64,000 bases of DNA from Alicycliphilus denitrificans_A (GTDB lineage: Bacteria; Pseudomonadota; Gammaproteobacteria; Burkholderiales; Burkholderiaceae_C). The notes beneath the pieces were generated by a model. That model made no database searches. It was not told the DNA's origin and saw only the letters and a list, made by a program, of their open reading frames with translations. Location of the stretch: positions 1,860,001 through 1,924,000 of the forward strand of contig NZ_CP126238.1 in NCBI RefSeq assembly GCF_044792555.1. The letters are read 5' to 3'. Below, piece after piece: positions 1 to 9,487 of the stretch. Within the stretch, counting starts at the first letter, position 1. Every line of letters starts with the position of its first letter. The position numbers and the translations under genes were made by a program.

Positions 1-2
1 GC

Positions 3-836
3 CGGGGCATAGGTGCGGCCACTGCGGTGGCCTTTGGCCGGGCAGGCTGGCGCGTAGCCATCACGGCGCGTACACAAACCGAGGGCCAGGCACTGGAGCA
101 CCAATTGCGCCGCCCCGATGGCGCCCTGCTCGGGGGCAGCCTGGCCACCACGGCACAGGCCGTGCAGGCCGCGGGGGCGCAGGTGTTTGCGCATGCCATG
201 GATCTGATGGACAAGGCCTCGCTTGATCGCGCGCTGGACGCGGTGCTGGCGCACTACGGGCGCATTGATCTGCTCATCAACAACGCCGTCTACCAGGACC
301 GCGAGATGAACGCGCTGCTGCTGGACCTGGAAGACGACATGCTGGAACGCACCCTGCAGGGCAATGTGCTGGCGCCGTTTCACCTCACGCGCCGCCTGCT
401 GCCCCGGATGCTGGCGCAAGGCGGCGGGCAGGTCATCAACATGTGCTCTGGCGCCGGCCAGTACGACCCGCCGCTGCCCGCCGACCAGGGGGGCTGGGGC
501 TTTGCCTACGGCGCGTCCAAGGCGGGGCTGATCCGCCTGGCAGGCTGCATCAACCGCGAGCTGGGCAAGCAGGGCCTGCGCGCCTACAGCGCCAACCCGG
601 GTGTGGTCTCGACCGAAGCCGTCACCGCCACGCTGGGCGACGGCGGCATGCTGGCCCAGCGCTATGGCGCCGTGATGCCCGAGGCCATCGCCCAGTCCCT
701 GCTGTGGCTGGCCACCGCCCCTGGGGCACCGGCCTATGCCAAGGGCAAGGGCATGCTGGAGCTGCAGCAGATCGCCCGTGAGCAGGGCTTTTCTCCGGCC
801 GCTGCCACCGCTTCATCGTCCAAACAGGGGATGTGA
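3..836 (+). CDS. SDR-family oxidoreductase, 5' end outside the window
   Basis: Short-chain dehydrogenase/reductase that would oxidise or reduce a hydroxyl/keto group with NAD(P). The reading frame is open to the left edge and already contains the end of the Rossmann glycine motif (RGIGAAT), so the true start is upstream. Visible SDR features are the NNA motif after the fourth strand (LLINNAV), the catalytic Ser region (INMCSGAG) and the YGASK active-site motif. It ends 58 bp before the Rieske oxygenase on the same strand, so the two are probably co-transcribed. Given the neighbouring steroid genes a hydroxysteroid or side-chain intermediate is a likely substrate, but that is inference. Confidence 0.85.
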   Translation, partial: RGIGAATAVAFGRAGWRVAITARTQTEGQALEHQLRRPDGALLGGSLATTAQAVQAAGAQVFAHAMDLMDKASLDRALDAVLAHYGRIDLLINNAVYQDREMNALLLDLEDDMLERTLQGNVLAPFHLTRRLLPRMLAQGGGQVINMCSGAGQYDPPLPADQGGWGFAYGASKAGLIRLAGCINRELGKQGLRAYSANPGVVSTEAVTATLGDGGMLAQRYGAVMPEAIAQSLLWLATAPGAPAYAKGKGMLELQQIAREQGFSPAAATASSSKQGM

Positions 837-894
837 AATGCCTCTTTGAGGTCGAAGATCACTCCACCATCCCATTCACAAGGAGACTGTTGAT

Positions 895-1995
895 ATGGCA
901 ACGACGAAAGACTACCGGCTGGGCGAATTCACCTTCCCGCGCGGCTGGTTCATGATCGCCGAGTCCACCGAGCTGGATACCTACAAGCCCCTGGCGGTGC
1001 GCTTTTTCGGCAAGGACTTTGCGCTGTACCGGGGCCGTACCTCGGGCCGCGTGATCCTGCTGGACGCCTATTGCCCGCACATGAAGACCCACCTGGCGGC
1101 GCCCAACACCACGAGCTATGTGGTGATCGACGGCCAGGGCACGAACATCGACGGCGACGGCCTGCGCTGCCCCTACCACGCCTGGCGCTTCGGCCCCGAT
1201 GGCAAGTGCGACGACATCCCCTACCACCAGGGCGCCATCCCGGCATCGGCCTGCGTGAAGAGCTGGACCGTGGTCGAGAGCCTGGGTGCCGTCTGGGTCT
1301 GGCACGACCCCGAGGGGGGCGATCCCGAGTGGAACCACCCCAGCCTGCCCGTGTGGGAAGACCCCGCCTGGGTGCGCCCCAAGTGGGACCACCTGGGCAT
1401 GCTGAACCAGCATCCGCAGGAAATCGTCGACAATATTTGTGACTACGGACACCTGAGCCCCATTCACGGTTCCACCGTCGAGCGCTATGAGAACGAGTTC
1501 CAGGGCATCCATGCCATCCAGCGCCAGTGTGGTGGCCACCGTACGCTGGTGACGGCGGACGGCGTCAGTCCCGACCTGCACACCGTCACCACCTACCACG
1601 GCCCAGGGCTGCTGATGTCGCACCTGACGGGCATGGAGGAGTCCTACATGCTGATTGCCCACACCCCGGTGGACGACGGCACGATCAAGGTTTGGCACGC
1701 GGTGGTGGTCAAGTCGCCCAGCGGCTCGGCCGTGGCCACCAAGACCGACCAGATTGCCGCAGCCCAGTTCCAGAACACCGTGCTGCTGTCCTTCCTGCAG
1801 GACATGGAGGTGTGGAACCACAAGGCGCCCTGCCTCAATGGCTTGTTCATCCCCAGCGATGGGCCCTTCATGAAGGCGCGCATCTGGTACAAGCAGTTCT
1901 ACAACCCGCGTGCCAAGAAACAGGAATACCTTGACCAGTGCGAGGGTGTGTACATTCCCAAGGGCGCCACGGCGTATAGCCAGGCGGCTGTATGA
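895..1995 (+). CDS. Rieske non-haem iron oxygenase, KshA-like
   Basis: Oxygenase component of a two-component monooxygenase that needs a separate reductase, not seen here. The Rieske [2Fe-2S] ligands are C60-x-H62 and C92-x2-H95. The 29-residue gap between the pairs is longer than the usual 15-17, so this branch carries an insertion. The mononuclear iron motif N180-xx-D183-xx-H186-x4-H191 is intact. The length (366 aa) suits the KshA / VanA-type families. The start is supported by an AAGGAGA ribosome site 7 bp upstream. In a steroid island the best guess is ring or side-chain hydroxylation (KshA is the 3-ketosteroid 9-alpha-hydroxylase), but orthology cannot be settled from this sequence alone. 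Confidence 0.85.
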   Translation: MATTKDYRLGEFTFPRGWFMIAESTELDTYKPLAVRFFGKDFALYRGRTSGRVILLDAYCPHMKTHLAAPNTTSYVVIDGQGTNIDGDGLRCPYHAWRFGPDGKCDDIPYHQGAIPASACVKSWTVVESLGAVWVWHDPEGGDPEWNHPSLPVWEDPAWVRPKWDHLGMLNQHPQEIVDNICDYGHLSPIHGSTVERYENEFQGIHAIQRQCGGHRTLVTADGVSPDLHTVTTYHGPGLLMSHLTGMEESYMLIAHTPVDDGTIKVWHAVVVKSPSGSAVATKTDQIAAAQFQNTVLLSFLQDMEVWNHKAPCLNGLFIPSDGPFMKARIWYKQFYNPRAKKQEYLDQCEGVYIPKGATAYSQAAV

Positions 1996-2117
1996 GGTGA
2001 GTTTCCGTTAGTTCATTTCCAAGGTTTGACCGGCGCCGTCTGCCAAGACCGTGCCGGTTTAATGAGATGGTCACCCCCTTCAGGGCGGGGTCGAAGCGCA
2101 CCATCTTTGATTCCGCT

Positions 2118-2150
2118 CACCCTGCAAGCCTAGGCTTGCAGGGTGTTTTT
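2118..2150 (+). terminator. Rho-independent terminator after the Rieske gene
   Basis: A perfect 13-bp stem (CACCCTGCAAGCC / GGCTTGCAGGGTG) with a 2-nt loop is followed by five T. It closes the plus-strand SDR-oxygenase transcript. Confidence 0.9.
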
Positions 2151-2168
2151 CCTTCAGCGCAGGCCATC

Positions 2169-2850
2169 ATGGACACAGTGACGTTGGTCGGCATCGAGCT
2201 GGGCAAATATACCTTCCACCTGCACGGCCAGGATCGCAAGGGACTGCCGGTGTTCCGCAGAAAGCTCAGCCGCAAGCAGCTCGTCGAGTCCTTCGCCACG
2301 TTCCATCCCTGCACTGTCGCAATGGAGGCCTGTGCAGGAGCCCACTACTTGGCGCGCAAGCTCATCGCCATGGGCCACGAGGCCAAGCTGATCTCTCCGC
2401 AGCACGTGCGCCCCTTCGTCAAGTGCAACAAGAACGACTTCATCGACGCCGAGGCGATCTGCGAGGCTGCCTCGCGTCCCGCCATGCGCTTCGTGCCGCC
2501 CAAGACCGAGGCGCAGCAGACGTTCTCCATGCTGCACCGGATGCGCGAGTCCCTGGTGCACGACCGCACCAAGACGGCCAACCAGATGCACGGCTTCCTG
2601 CTGGAGTTCGGTATCAGCCTGCCCACCGGATTCGCCGTCATCAAGCGGCTGCCCGGCCGAGCACGAATTGCCGCCGCAACTGGTGGCGGCGCTCGAACGC
2701 CTGCACGCGCACTTCAAGTACCTCGATGCACAAATTGCCGAGGCGGAGAAGGAACTGGCCCACCAGGTTCACGAGGATGACTTGGGCCAGCGGCCGCCAC
2801 TTCGCCGCCTCCCTGGGCAGGGACAACGGATCCCTGTGCACCCGGTCCTG
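2169..2850 (+). pseudogene. IS110-family transposase remnant
   Basis: The N-terminal part reads as an IS110/IS1111 DEDD transposase: VGIELGK, the AMEACAGAHY segment and KCNKNDFIDAEAI. The first acidic residue is Glu where Asp is usual. Near 2655 the frame shifts, and the helical linker (LPPQLVAALERLHAHF) continues in another frame. Near 2790 an internal deletion joins it to a GRHFAASLG segment in a third frame. The C-terminal Ser-containing domain is absent. The copy is dead, and no clean element ends could be identified. It lies between the Rieske terminator and the convergent MFS gene. Confidence 0.85.
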
Positions 2851-2972
2851 GGCGTTGCGGCCCTGCCGCCCAGTGGGGAATGTTCGCGCCAGGCCTGGGG
2901 ACGCTTCTCAGGGGGCCGCCGCGGGTTGCGGCGGGCCAGGTCAATCATTTTCCAGTTGCTTTCGCTCATACC

Positions 2973-2996
2973 GCAATGGCGCAATGGCGCAATGGC
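2973..2996. repeat. Three tandem copies of an 8-bp unit
   Basis: The unit GCAATGGC is repeated three times just past the 3' end of the MFS gene, in the 160-bp spacer that follows the IS110 remnant. Nothing else was recognised in that spacer. Confidence 0.8.
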
Positions 2997-3010
2997 GCAC
3001 AAGGCGCGAA

Positions 3011-4315
3011 TCAATGGGTCTGTGGCGCCGCGGGCTTGCTGCACTGCTCGGCCATCGCGTTGCGCGCCTGGGGGTAGGCGGGCAGGGCGCGGCTGAAGGC
3101 CAGCCAGCCGGGCAGCAGCATGCCGACCATGGCCATCAACGCAAAGCGCAGGCCGTCGCCGGGCAGGCCCGTGTCGAGCCGGTCGCTGAGCCAGCCGGTG
3201 ACGATGGGCCCCAGGCCGCTGCCCACCACCGAGCCCACCAGCATGATGGTGGCGTGGGCCGTGGCGCGCCGGTGCGGGGGCACGACAAAACTCAGCGCGG
3301 CATACACCGGCGCGGCCCACCAGACGACGAAAAAGGCATAGGCCACCAGCAAGGCCGTGGCAGCCCAGACGGCCCCTGCCGGCATGGCCAGGTACAGCAG
3401 GCCGCTGGGCAGGGCCAGCGCCACGCCCAGCAGGGGCACGCCCAGCTGCCAGCGCTGGTCGCGGTGGCAGAGCCGGTCGGTCAGGTTGCCGGACCAGAGC
3501 GCACCCAGGATGGAGGCCAGTGCGGCGGCGCCGGAGACCCAGCCTGCGTCTTGCAGCGACAGGCCATGGCGGCGGATCAGCAGCGCGTTGTTCCATGCGC
3601 CAAAGCCATAGCCGGCCAGCAGGGTGAAGGCCGAGCCCAGAATGAGCCAGCGCGTGACGGGGTTGCGCCACAGCTCACGCGTCGCACCGCGCCGCTGAGC
3701 GGATGCGCCGGCCGCCGCATGGTGGGTGCGTGCCGGCTCGGCCACCGAAAAGCGCAGCACCAGGGTGCACAGCAGCGCGCTGCCGCCGATCACCGCCATG
3801 GTCACGCGCCAGCCGAACTGCTGTGCCAGCCAGGAGCCCAGCACCAGGGCCAGCAGGGAGCCCACGCTGGCCCCGGTGCCCAGCACGCTGATGACGCGCG
3901 AGCGTTTCTCGGGCGGATACAGGTCGCTGAGCATGGAGACGGAGGCAGGTGCCCCGCCGGCATCGCTCAGCGCACTGCCCGCGCGCGAGGCGAGCAGGCT
4001 CCAGAAGCCCGCCGCCATTGCACCCGCAGCACCCAGCAGGGCGCCCACGCCGCGGCTCCAGACCAGCACCGTGCGGCGCTGGCCCCGGTCGGCGTGCTTG
4101 CCCAGCGGAATGCCCAGAAGCACGAAGGTGAGCGAAAAGCCCAGGCCGGTGATCAGGCCCACCTGCAGGTCGGTAAGGCCGAATTCGGCCTTCACCGGCT
4201 GCAGCAGCACGGCCAGGATCTGCCTATCCATGAACGCCAGTGCCGACAGCAGCGTCAGCAGCACCAGGGCGTAGCTGCGCTGCGAGGGCGTGGGGGAAGC
4301 AGAAAGGGGTGGCAT
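3011..4315 (-). CDS. MFS transporter
   Basis: Major facilitator superfamily permease of about 434 residues with twelve predicted hydrophobic segments. The first helix carries FMDRQILAVLL, typical of the spinster / phthalate-like MFS group, and the loop GKHADRGQRR matches the conserved MFS loop 2-3 motif. The start ATG overlaps the stop of the upstream acyl-CoA synthetase (TGATG), so it is translationally coupled and is the last gene of the operon running down from 12520. The likely role is uptake or efflux of a steroid acid or degradation product; the substrate cannot be read from sequence. Confidence 0.85.
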   Translation of the reverse strand: MPPLSASPTPSQRSYALVLLTLLSALAFMDRQILAVLLQPVKAEFGLTDLQVGLITGLGFSLTFVLLGIPLGKHADRGQRRTVLVWSRGVGALLGAAGAMAAGFWSLLASRAGSALSDAGGAPASVSMLSDLYPPEKRSRVISVLGTGASVGSLLALVLGSWLAQQFGWRVTMAVIGGSALLCTLVLRFSVAEPARTHHAAAGASAQRRGATRELWRNPVTRWLILGSAFTLLAGYGFGAWNNALLIRRHGLSLQDAGWVSGAAALASILGALWSGNLTDRLCHRDQRWQLGVPLLGVALALPSGLLYLAMPAGAVWAATALLVAYAFFVVWWAAPVYAALSFVVPPHRRATAHATIMLVGSVVGSGLGPIVTGWLSDRLDTGLPGDGLRFALMAMVGMLLPGWLAFSRALPAYPQARNAMAEQCSKPAAPQTH

Positions 4316-6015
4316 CAACGGGGTTGGTATTCTTTTTTGAGCGTGTTCTTGAGCAGCTTGCCTGCCGGGTTGCGTGGCAGTGATTCGCTGCGCAGGTGGA
4401 TGGTCTGGGGCACCTTGTAGGCCGCCAGGCGGCCGGCCACATGCTGACGCAACTCTTCGGGGCTGGCATTCGCACCCGCGCGCAGATGCACGACGGCCAC
4501 CACGGCCTCGCCCGTTTGCTCGTCGGCCTGGGCAAACACCACCGCCTCCTCCACGGCGCCGTGCTGCATGAGGCAGGATTCGACCTCGGCGGCGGCGATC
4601 TTCTCGCCGTTGCGGTTGATCACGTCCTTGATGCGGTCAACGATGCGCAGAAAGCCGTCGCCATCGACCAGGCCCACGTCTCCGGTGCGAAACCAGCCCT
4701 CGCTCATCGCTGCCTGGGTGGCGCGGGGCTGGTTCCAGTAGCCTTCCATCACGGTCACGCCGCGCAGCCAGATTTCACCGTCCTGGCCTGTGGGCAGGGG
4801 GTCGCCGAACACATCGGCAATGCGCAGCTCCATCAGCGGCGAGAGCATGCCCGCGCATTGCGGGCGCAGGGCGAATAGCGTGCCCGAGGCGCCGGCGCCC
4901 ACGCCGTTGGTTTCTGTCAGGCCAAAACCAATCCCCGAGAGGGAGTCGGGGCGCGCCTTGAGGGTGTCTTCGATCAGGCGCTGCGACAGGCCCGCGCCGC
5001 CAAAACCCAGGCCCATGAGCGTGCCGCTGACCTGCGGGTCGTGGAAGGCGGGCTGGTCCAAGAGCTGCTGCACCATGGAGGGCGCTCCGTTGAACTGGGT
5101 GATTTTTTCCCGCTGGATCAGCGCCATGGCCTGGGCGGGGTCCCAGCGGTGCATCAGCACCAGGCGGCGGCCGTGGCGCAGCGAGGCCAGCAGCTGCGCG
5201 TGCAGGCCGCTGACGTGAAACAGCGGCACCACGGTGAGTGTGGTGGGCGTGAGCCCGGCGGCCATGAGCTTTTGCACCGCCTGGGGCGAGGTCATGCCGG
5301 CGATGGCGCCGATGTAGTCGATGTTGTGCAGCGCCTGGCACACCGCGCGCTGGTTGGACAGCACGCCCTTGGCCTGAGCGGAGGCGCCGGAGGTGAACAG
5401 GATCAGGGCCGGGTCGGTGGCGGCAAGCCGCGGCGGCACCAGCGCCGGGCCGCCCGCGGCGGTGAGCCGCTCCCAGGCGACCGTGCCGCCGCCGCTGTCC
5501 ACCACCGTGGTCTGGCAGCCATCGGGCAAGGCGTGCTGCGCCAGGCGGTCGAAGCGGTCCTGGTCGCACACCAGCCAGTGAGGCTCTATGTCCTGCAGGC
5601 TGGCGCTCAGCTCCTCGCCCAGGCCAAAGCTGTTGAGTGGCGCAGGAATCGCGCCCACCAGTGCCACGGCGGCAAAGGCCACGGCCCATTCGGGGCGGTT
5701 GCGCAGGGCAATGGCCACGCGCTCGCCCGGCTGCAGGCCGTGTTCCTGCTGCAGCCTTCCGGCCAGGGCATCGACGGCGGTGAAAAACCGCGCGAAGCTC
5801 CAGCGGTCATCCCCATACACCATGAATTCGCGTGCACCATGGGCGCGCCCGGCGTTGATGAGCTCGGGCAGGTTGCGCAACGCATTCTTGTAGGCGGGTA
5901 CCTGCTGGCCCTGGTGCGTGACCATTTCCAGCTCAAACGGGGCACCGGGGGAGAGCAGTTGGGCGCGTGCCTGCGCGGCGCGCTGCACCAGTTCAATGGC
6001 ATTCGGTGCGGTCAT
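4315..6015 (-). CDS. AMP-forming acyl-CoA synthetase (class I adenylate-forming)
   Basis: Activates a carboxylic acid to its CoA thioester through an acyl-adenylate. The P-loop LILFTSGASAQAKG, the FGLTETNG adenylate motif, the GWFRTGDVG hinge and the C-terminal NRNGEKIAAAEVE and PAGKLLK lysine motifs are all present over 566 residues. The ATG giving MTAPNAIELVQ was chosen because it lies 5 bp after the preceding gene's stop; a longer frame would overlap that gene. In this operon it could load a steroid side-chain acid or a ring-derived acid. It is distinct from the second synthetase at 9488-11305, so two different acids may be activated. Confidence 0.87.
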   Translation of the reverse strand: MTAPNAIELVQRAAQARAQLLSPGAPFELEMVTHQGQQVPAYKNALRNLPELINAGRAHGAREFMVYGDDRWSFARFFTAVDALAGRLQQEHGLQPGERVAIALRNRPEWAVAFAAVALVGAIPAPLNSFGLGEELSASLQDIEPHWLVCDQDRFDRLAQHALPDGCQTTVVDSGGGTVAWERLTAAGGPALVPPRLAATDPALILFTSGASAQAKGVLSNQRAVCQALHNIDYIGAIAGMTSPQAVQKLMAAGLTPTTLTVVPLFHVSGLHAQLLASLRHGRRLVLMHRWDPAQAMALIQREKITQFNGAPSMVQQLLDQPAFHDPQVSGTLMGLGFGGAGLSQRLIEDTLKARPDSLSGIGFGLTETNGVGAGASGTLFALRPQCAGMLSPLMELRIADVFGDPLPTGQDGEIWLRGVTVMEGYWNQPRATQAAMSEGWFRTGDVGLVDGDGFLRIVDRIKDVINRNGEKIAAAEVESCLMQHGAVEEAVVFAQADEQTGEAVVAVVHLRAGANASPEELRQHVAGRLAAYKVPQTIHLRSESLPRNPAGKLLKNTLKKEYQPR

Positions 6016-6020
6016 GACAG

Positions 6021-7145
6021 TCAAAATCCTTTCAGGCGGGCGTAGCGCTCGCGGTGGAACGGGGTGTCGCCCAGCGACTGTTGCAGCACGCGGGCGCGCT
6101 TCAGGAACAGGCCCAGGTCGAATTCGTCGGTCACGCCAATGCCGCCGTGCAGCTGCACTGCCTCGTTGAGCAGTCTCTCGCACAGGTCGTTGGCGCGCGC
6201 CTTCGCCAGGCTGGCGAGCAGCGGCAACTCGGGGCTGCACGCGTCGATGGCGGACAGGGCTGCACGCACGCAGCTGTCGAGCAGCTCCACCTCAGTGTAG
6301 AGCCGCGCCACGCGGTGCTGCAGCGCCTGGAATGAGCCGATGGCCACGTCGAACTGCACGCGCTCCTTCAGGTAGGCGACGGTACGCTCCAGCACCTCGC
6401 GCGCGATACCGTGGGCCTCGGCCGCCAGGCAGGCGCGGGCGCAGTCCAGTGCGCGCTCCAGCGCCGCAGCCGGGTCGGACAGCGCCAGGCGCGCGCCTGC
6501 ATTCACCTGCACGGCCTGCAGCGTGATGCGGGCGTGGTTGCGGCTGTCGGCCAGGTGCAGGGGCTTGAGCGCCACGCCTTCTGCCTGGCTGTCGACCACG
6601 AACAGCGCGGGGGCGGCCTCGCCGGCCACCTGTGCGGCAATGATGAGCCAGCGTGCGCCCAGGCCATCGATGACAAACCACTTATCGCCGTCGATCCGCC
6701 AGCCGTCACCATGCTTTTCGGCGCGGGTGCGCAGCGCGGCCGACCGGTGCTGCTGCGATTCATCGAGTGCCAGTGCCAGGCGCTCGCCTCCGCGCGCCAG
6801 CAGCGGCAGCCACTGCGCCTGCTGTGCGGCGTCATCGACCTGCAGCAGCAGCTCGGCGGCCAGCACGCTGTGCGAGAGCAGTGGCAGGGCGGCCAGGTGG
6901 CGTCCCATGAGCTCAAAGATTGCGCCCAGGCCGGGGTAGCCCATGGCCAGGCCGCCGGCGTGCTCGGGTAGGGTGGCGGCGGGCCAGCCCAGCTCCGTCA
7001 CCTGCTGCCACAGCGCTGGTGCAAAACCCAGCGGTGCGGCGTCATCACGCAACTGGCGCTGCAGCGTGACGGGGGATTGTTCGGATAAAAACGCCTGCGC
7101 GCTGTCGCGCAGCATGGTTTGTTCTTCGTTCAGCAAAAAGCCCAT
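6021..7145 (-). CDS. Acyl-CoA dehydrogenase, probable partner subunit
   Basis: FAD-dependent alpha,beta-dehydrogenation of an acyl-CoA. The 374-residue protein has the three ACAD domains but divergent signature regions, ending in LHGGIGVTDEFDLGLFLKRA. It lies 18 bp from a second, more canonical ACAD (7164-8360). Such adjacent unequal pairs form alpha2-beta2 heterotetramers in steroid side-chain degradation (ChsE-type in actinobacteria; Scd-type in Pseudomonas), and this pair probably does the same. That is inferred from arrangement and family. The substrate is unknown. Confidence 0.87.
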   Translation of the reverse strand: MGFLLNEEQTMLRDSAQAFLSEQSPVTLQRQLRDDAAPLGFAPALWQQVTELGWPAATLPEHAGGLAMGYPGLGAIFELMGRHLAALPLLSHSVLAAELLLQVDDAAQQAQWLPLLARGGERLALALDESQQHRSAALRTRAEKHGDGWRIDGDKWFVIDGLGARWLIIAAQVAGEAAPALFVVDSQAEGVALKPLHLADSRNHARITLQAVQVNAGARLALSDPAAALERALDCARACLAAEAHGIAREVLERTVAYLKERVQFDVAIGSFQALQHRVARLYTEVELLDSCVRAALSAIDACSPELPLLASLAKARANDLCERLLNEAVQLHGGIGVTDEFDLGLFLKRARVLQQSLGDTPFHRERYARLKGF

Positions 7146-7163
7146 GGTGTTGTCTCCTCGCGT

Positions 7164-8360
7164 TCAGCCCGGCAGGCCCAGTACGCGCTTGGCGATGATG
7201 TTGAGCTGCACCTCGCTGGTGCCCCCGCCGATGGTGTAGGTCTTGGATAGCAGCCACTGGCGGCAGACGTCGTGCTCGAGCTGTGTGAAATCCTCGCCCT
7301 CCCAGCTCAGGCCGCGCAGGCCCATCAACTGGGTCAGCAGTTCGTATTTGGCCACTTCCTGCTCGGTCTGCACCAGCTTCATGATGGATGCCGGGCCGCT
7401 CACGTCCTGGCGCGCCATGGCCTGAGCGGTGACGCGCTCGTGCGTGAGTGCGAAGGCGTGCGCGTCCATCAATACCCCCGCCAGACGGTCGCGCCACACG
7501 GGGCTATGGCACTGGCCTTGGTCATCGAACAGGTAGGGGCGCGCCGTGGCCAGCGCGTCGTGCGAGGGCGCGCCGCCTTCGGCAAACTTGGACATGGCGG
7601 CGCGCTCGTGCTGCAGCAGCTTCTTGGCCACGGCCCAGCCTTCGCCTTCCGGGCCCACGAGCTGGCGCACGGGCACGCGCACGTTGTCCAAGAACACCTC
7701 GCAAAAGCTCGACTTGCCGCTGATCAGCTCGATGGGCTTGACGCTTACGCCCGGCGCGTGCATGTCGATAAGCACGAAGCTGATGCCCTGCTGCTTGCGC
7801 GCGTTGGCGTCGGTGCGCACCAGGGCGTACATCCAGTCGGCCTCGTCGCCGTAGGAGGTCCAGATCTTGGAGCCGTTGACGATGTAGGCCTCGCCCTCAT
7901 CGTCCTGTACGCGCCTGGCGGAGGTCTTCAGGCTGGCTAGGTCCGAGCCCGCGTTGGGCTCCGAAAAGCCCTGGCACCAGCGCCGTTCGCCGCGCATCAT
8001 GGGGAGCAGGTGCTCGTGTTTCTGCGCTGGTGTACCCACCTCCAGCAGCACCGGGCCGAGCATCCACACGCCCAGGTTGTACTGCGGCTGGCGGCAGCCC
8101 AGGCGGGTCATTTCTTCTTCGACGATCCGCGCCTGCTTGGGTGACAGGCCGCCGCCGCCGTACTCCCGCGGCCAGCCGGGGGCGAACCAACCGCGCTCGC
8201 GGCAGCGCTCGAACCACAGGCGCTGGTCTTCGCTCTTGAATTGCAGGCGCGATCCGCCCCAGACGATTTCATCGGCCGTGATGGGGCGACGCATGCTGGC
8301 GGGGCAGTGGGCCTCGAGCCAGGCCGCCACGTCGGCGCGGAAGTTGTCGTTGTCACTCAT
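7164..8360 (-). CDS. Acyl-CoA dehydrogenase
   Basis: A 398-residue ACAD with clear family signatures: GFSEPNAGSDLASLKT (FAD/substrate loop), VNGSKIWTS and a C-terminal TIGGGTSEVQ. The start MSDNDNFRAD was chosen; the longer upstream frame overlaps the metallo-hydrolase gene in another frame and is not credible. The start overlaps the 3' end of the metallo-hydrolase gene by 8 bp, indicating translational coupling. Together with the 6021-7145 protein it probably forms a heteromeric dehydrogenase acting on a steroid-CoA side chain. Confidence 0.9.
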   Translation of the reverse strand: MSDNDNFRADVAAWLEAHCPASMRRPITADEIVWGGSRLQFKSEDQRLWFERCRERGWFAPGWPREYGGGGLSPKQARIVEEEMTRLGCRQPQYNLGVWMLGPVLLEVGTPAQKHEHLLPMMRGERRWCQGFSEPNAGSDLASLKTSARRVQDDEGEAYIVNGSKIWTSYGDEADWMYALVRTDANARKQQGISFVLIDMHAPGVSVKPIELISGKSSFCEVFLDNVRVPVRQLVGPEGEGWAVAKKLLQHERAAMSKFAEGGAPSHDALATARPYLFDDQGQCHSPVWRDRLAGVLMDAHAFALTHERVTAQAMARQDVSGPASIMKLVQTEQEVAKYELLTQLMGLRGLSWEGEDFTQLEHDVCRQWLLSKTYTIGGGTSEVQLNIIAKRVLGLPG

Positions 8361-9477
8361 GGTGGGTCTCCGAAAGGGCCTCGGCGGGTGCGGCGCTTGC
8401 GTCCGCGAGGTGAAAACGATACAGGCCGTCGTCATCGAGTGCGCGGCGGATCTGCCCCTGGCAGCGCAGACAGGACAGGTGGGCCAGTGTCTCGCCCATG
8501 GCCAGCAGGTCGTCCATGGCGTGGCGGCGTTGGGGAAACTGCGCCTGCATGAGATGCCAGGCGGTGGCACCAGGATGCTTCTGCAAGGCGGTGCGCAGCA
8601 GCGCGAACTGCTGCTGATGGTGGGTGTGCAGCTCGGCCACGCGTGCGTGCAGGCCCCGGAATACGCTTTGGTGCGAGGGCAGCACCAGGCTGTCTGGATG
8701 CAGACCGCCCAGTCGGTCGAGCGAGGCCAGCCACAGCCGCAGCGGGTCACCCTCGGGCTCGACGTGAGTGAGCAGCACGTTGGAGGTGATGCGCGGCAGC
8801 AGCTGGTCTCCAGCTATCAAAATGTGTTCATCGCCCTGGCTGTGGTAGAGGCACACATGCTCGGGCGAATGGCCCTCGCCCACCACCACCCGCCAGGCGC
8901 GTGGGCCGATCTGCAGCACATCGCCATCGCGCAGGCGCTGGTAGCTCTCGGGCACCGGCGGCATGAAGGGGTCGCGGCGCAGGCTGCTGAACATGTGCTC
9001 AATCTGCGTGTCCGTCATGCCCGCGCGCCGGTAAAAGCGCTGCTGCAGCGGCGGTAGCGGGTCGGGTGGCGGGCCGTAAAAGCCGCGCAGCATGAAGTAT
9101 TCGCCGTAGCTCATGCATAACTGGGCACCAAAACGCTCAACCATCCAGGCGGCCTGGCCGGCGTGGTCGTAGTGGCTGTGGGTGCAGATCAGGCGCTGGA
9201 TGGGCAGGCCCTGCAGGTGCGTGGCGGCCAGGTGTTCCCAGGCAGCGCGGCTGGCGGGGGTGTTCAGGCCGGTATCGACCGCCGTCCAGCCCGCGCCGTC
9301 GCGCAGCAGGTAGACGTTGATGTGGTCCAGCGCCATGGGCATGGCAATGCGTGCCCACAGGATGCCGGGCGCCACCGCGACCACGCTGTCGCCGGGCAGG
9401 GGGGGCGTGAAGGGGTAAGCGAGCGCTGCGCTGGCGCGCAGGCGCTGCGCTTGGCGCTCGGGCACCGTGCCGGCCAT
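8353..9477 (-). CDS. MBL-fold metallo-hydrolase
   Basis: Metallo-beta-lactamase-fold hydrolase with the metal motif HSHYDHAG, a downstream metal-binding His in GEGHSPEHV and the Asp of IAGDQLLPR, so the binuclear metal site looks complete. The C-terminal part matches the helical extension of glyoxalase II-like / LACTB2-like hydrolases. ATG at 9477 (MAGTVPERQ) was chosen because it leaves a 10-bp gap after the upstream synthetase gene; the longer frame would overlap it. In an operon of CoA ligases and ACADs a thioesterase or lactonase role is plausible, but nothing in the sequence proves the substrate. Confidence 0.85.
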   Translation of the reverse strand: MAGTVPERQAQRLRASAALAYPFTPPLPGDSVVAVAPGILWARIAMPMALDHINVYLLRDGAGWTAVDTGLNTPASRAAWEHLAATHLQGLPIQRLICTHSHYDHAGQAAWMVERFGAQLCMSYGEYFMLRGFYGPPPDPLPPLQQRFYRRAGMTDTQIEHMFSSLRRDPFMPPVPESYQRLRDGDVLQIGPRAWRVVVGEGHSPEHVCLYHSQGDEHILIAGDQLLPRITSNVLLTHVEPEGDPLRLWLASLDRLGGLHPDSLVLPSHQSVFRGLHARVAELHTHHQQQFALLRTALQKHPGATAWHLMQAQFPQRRHAMDDLLAMGETLAHLSCLRCQGQIRRALDDDGLYRFHLADASAAPAEALSETHHE

Positions 9478-9487
9478 GGTGCCTGCC

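Noticed and set aside
2423..4420. Long plus-strand open frame of 665 codons
   Set aside because: Gln/Gly/Ala/Arg-rich shadow opposite the MFS gene and across the IS110 remnant; no domain and wrong codon pattern.
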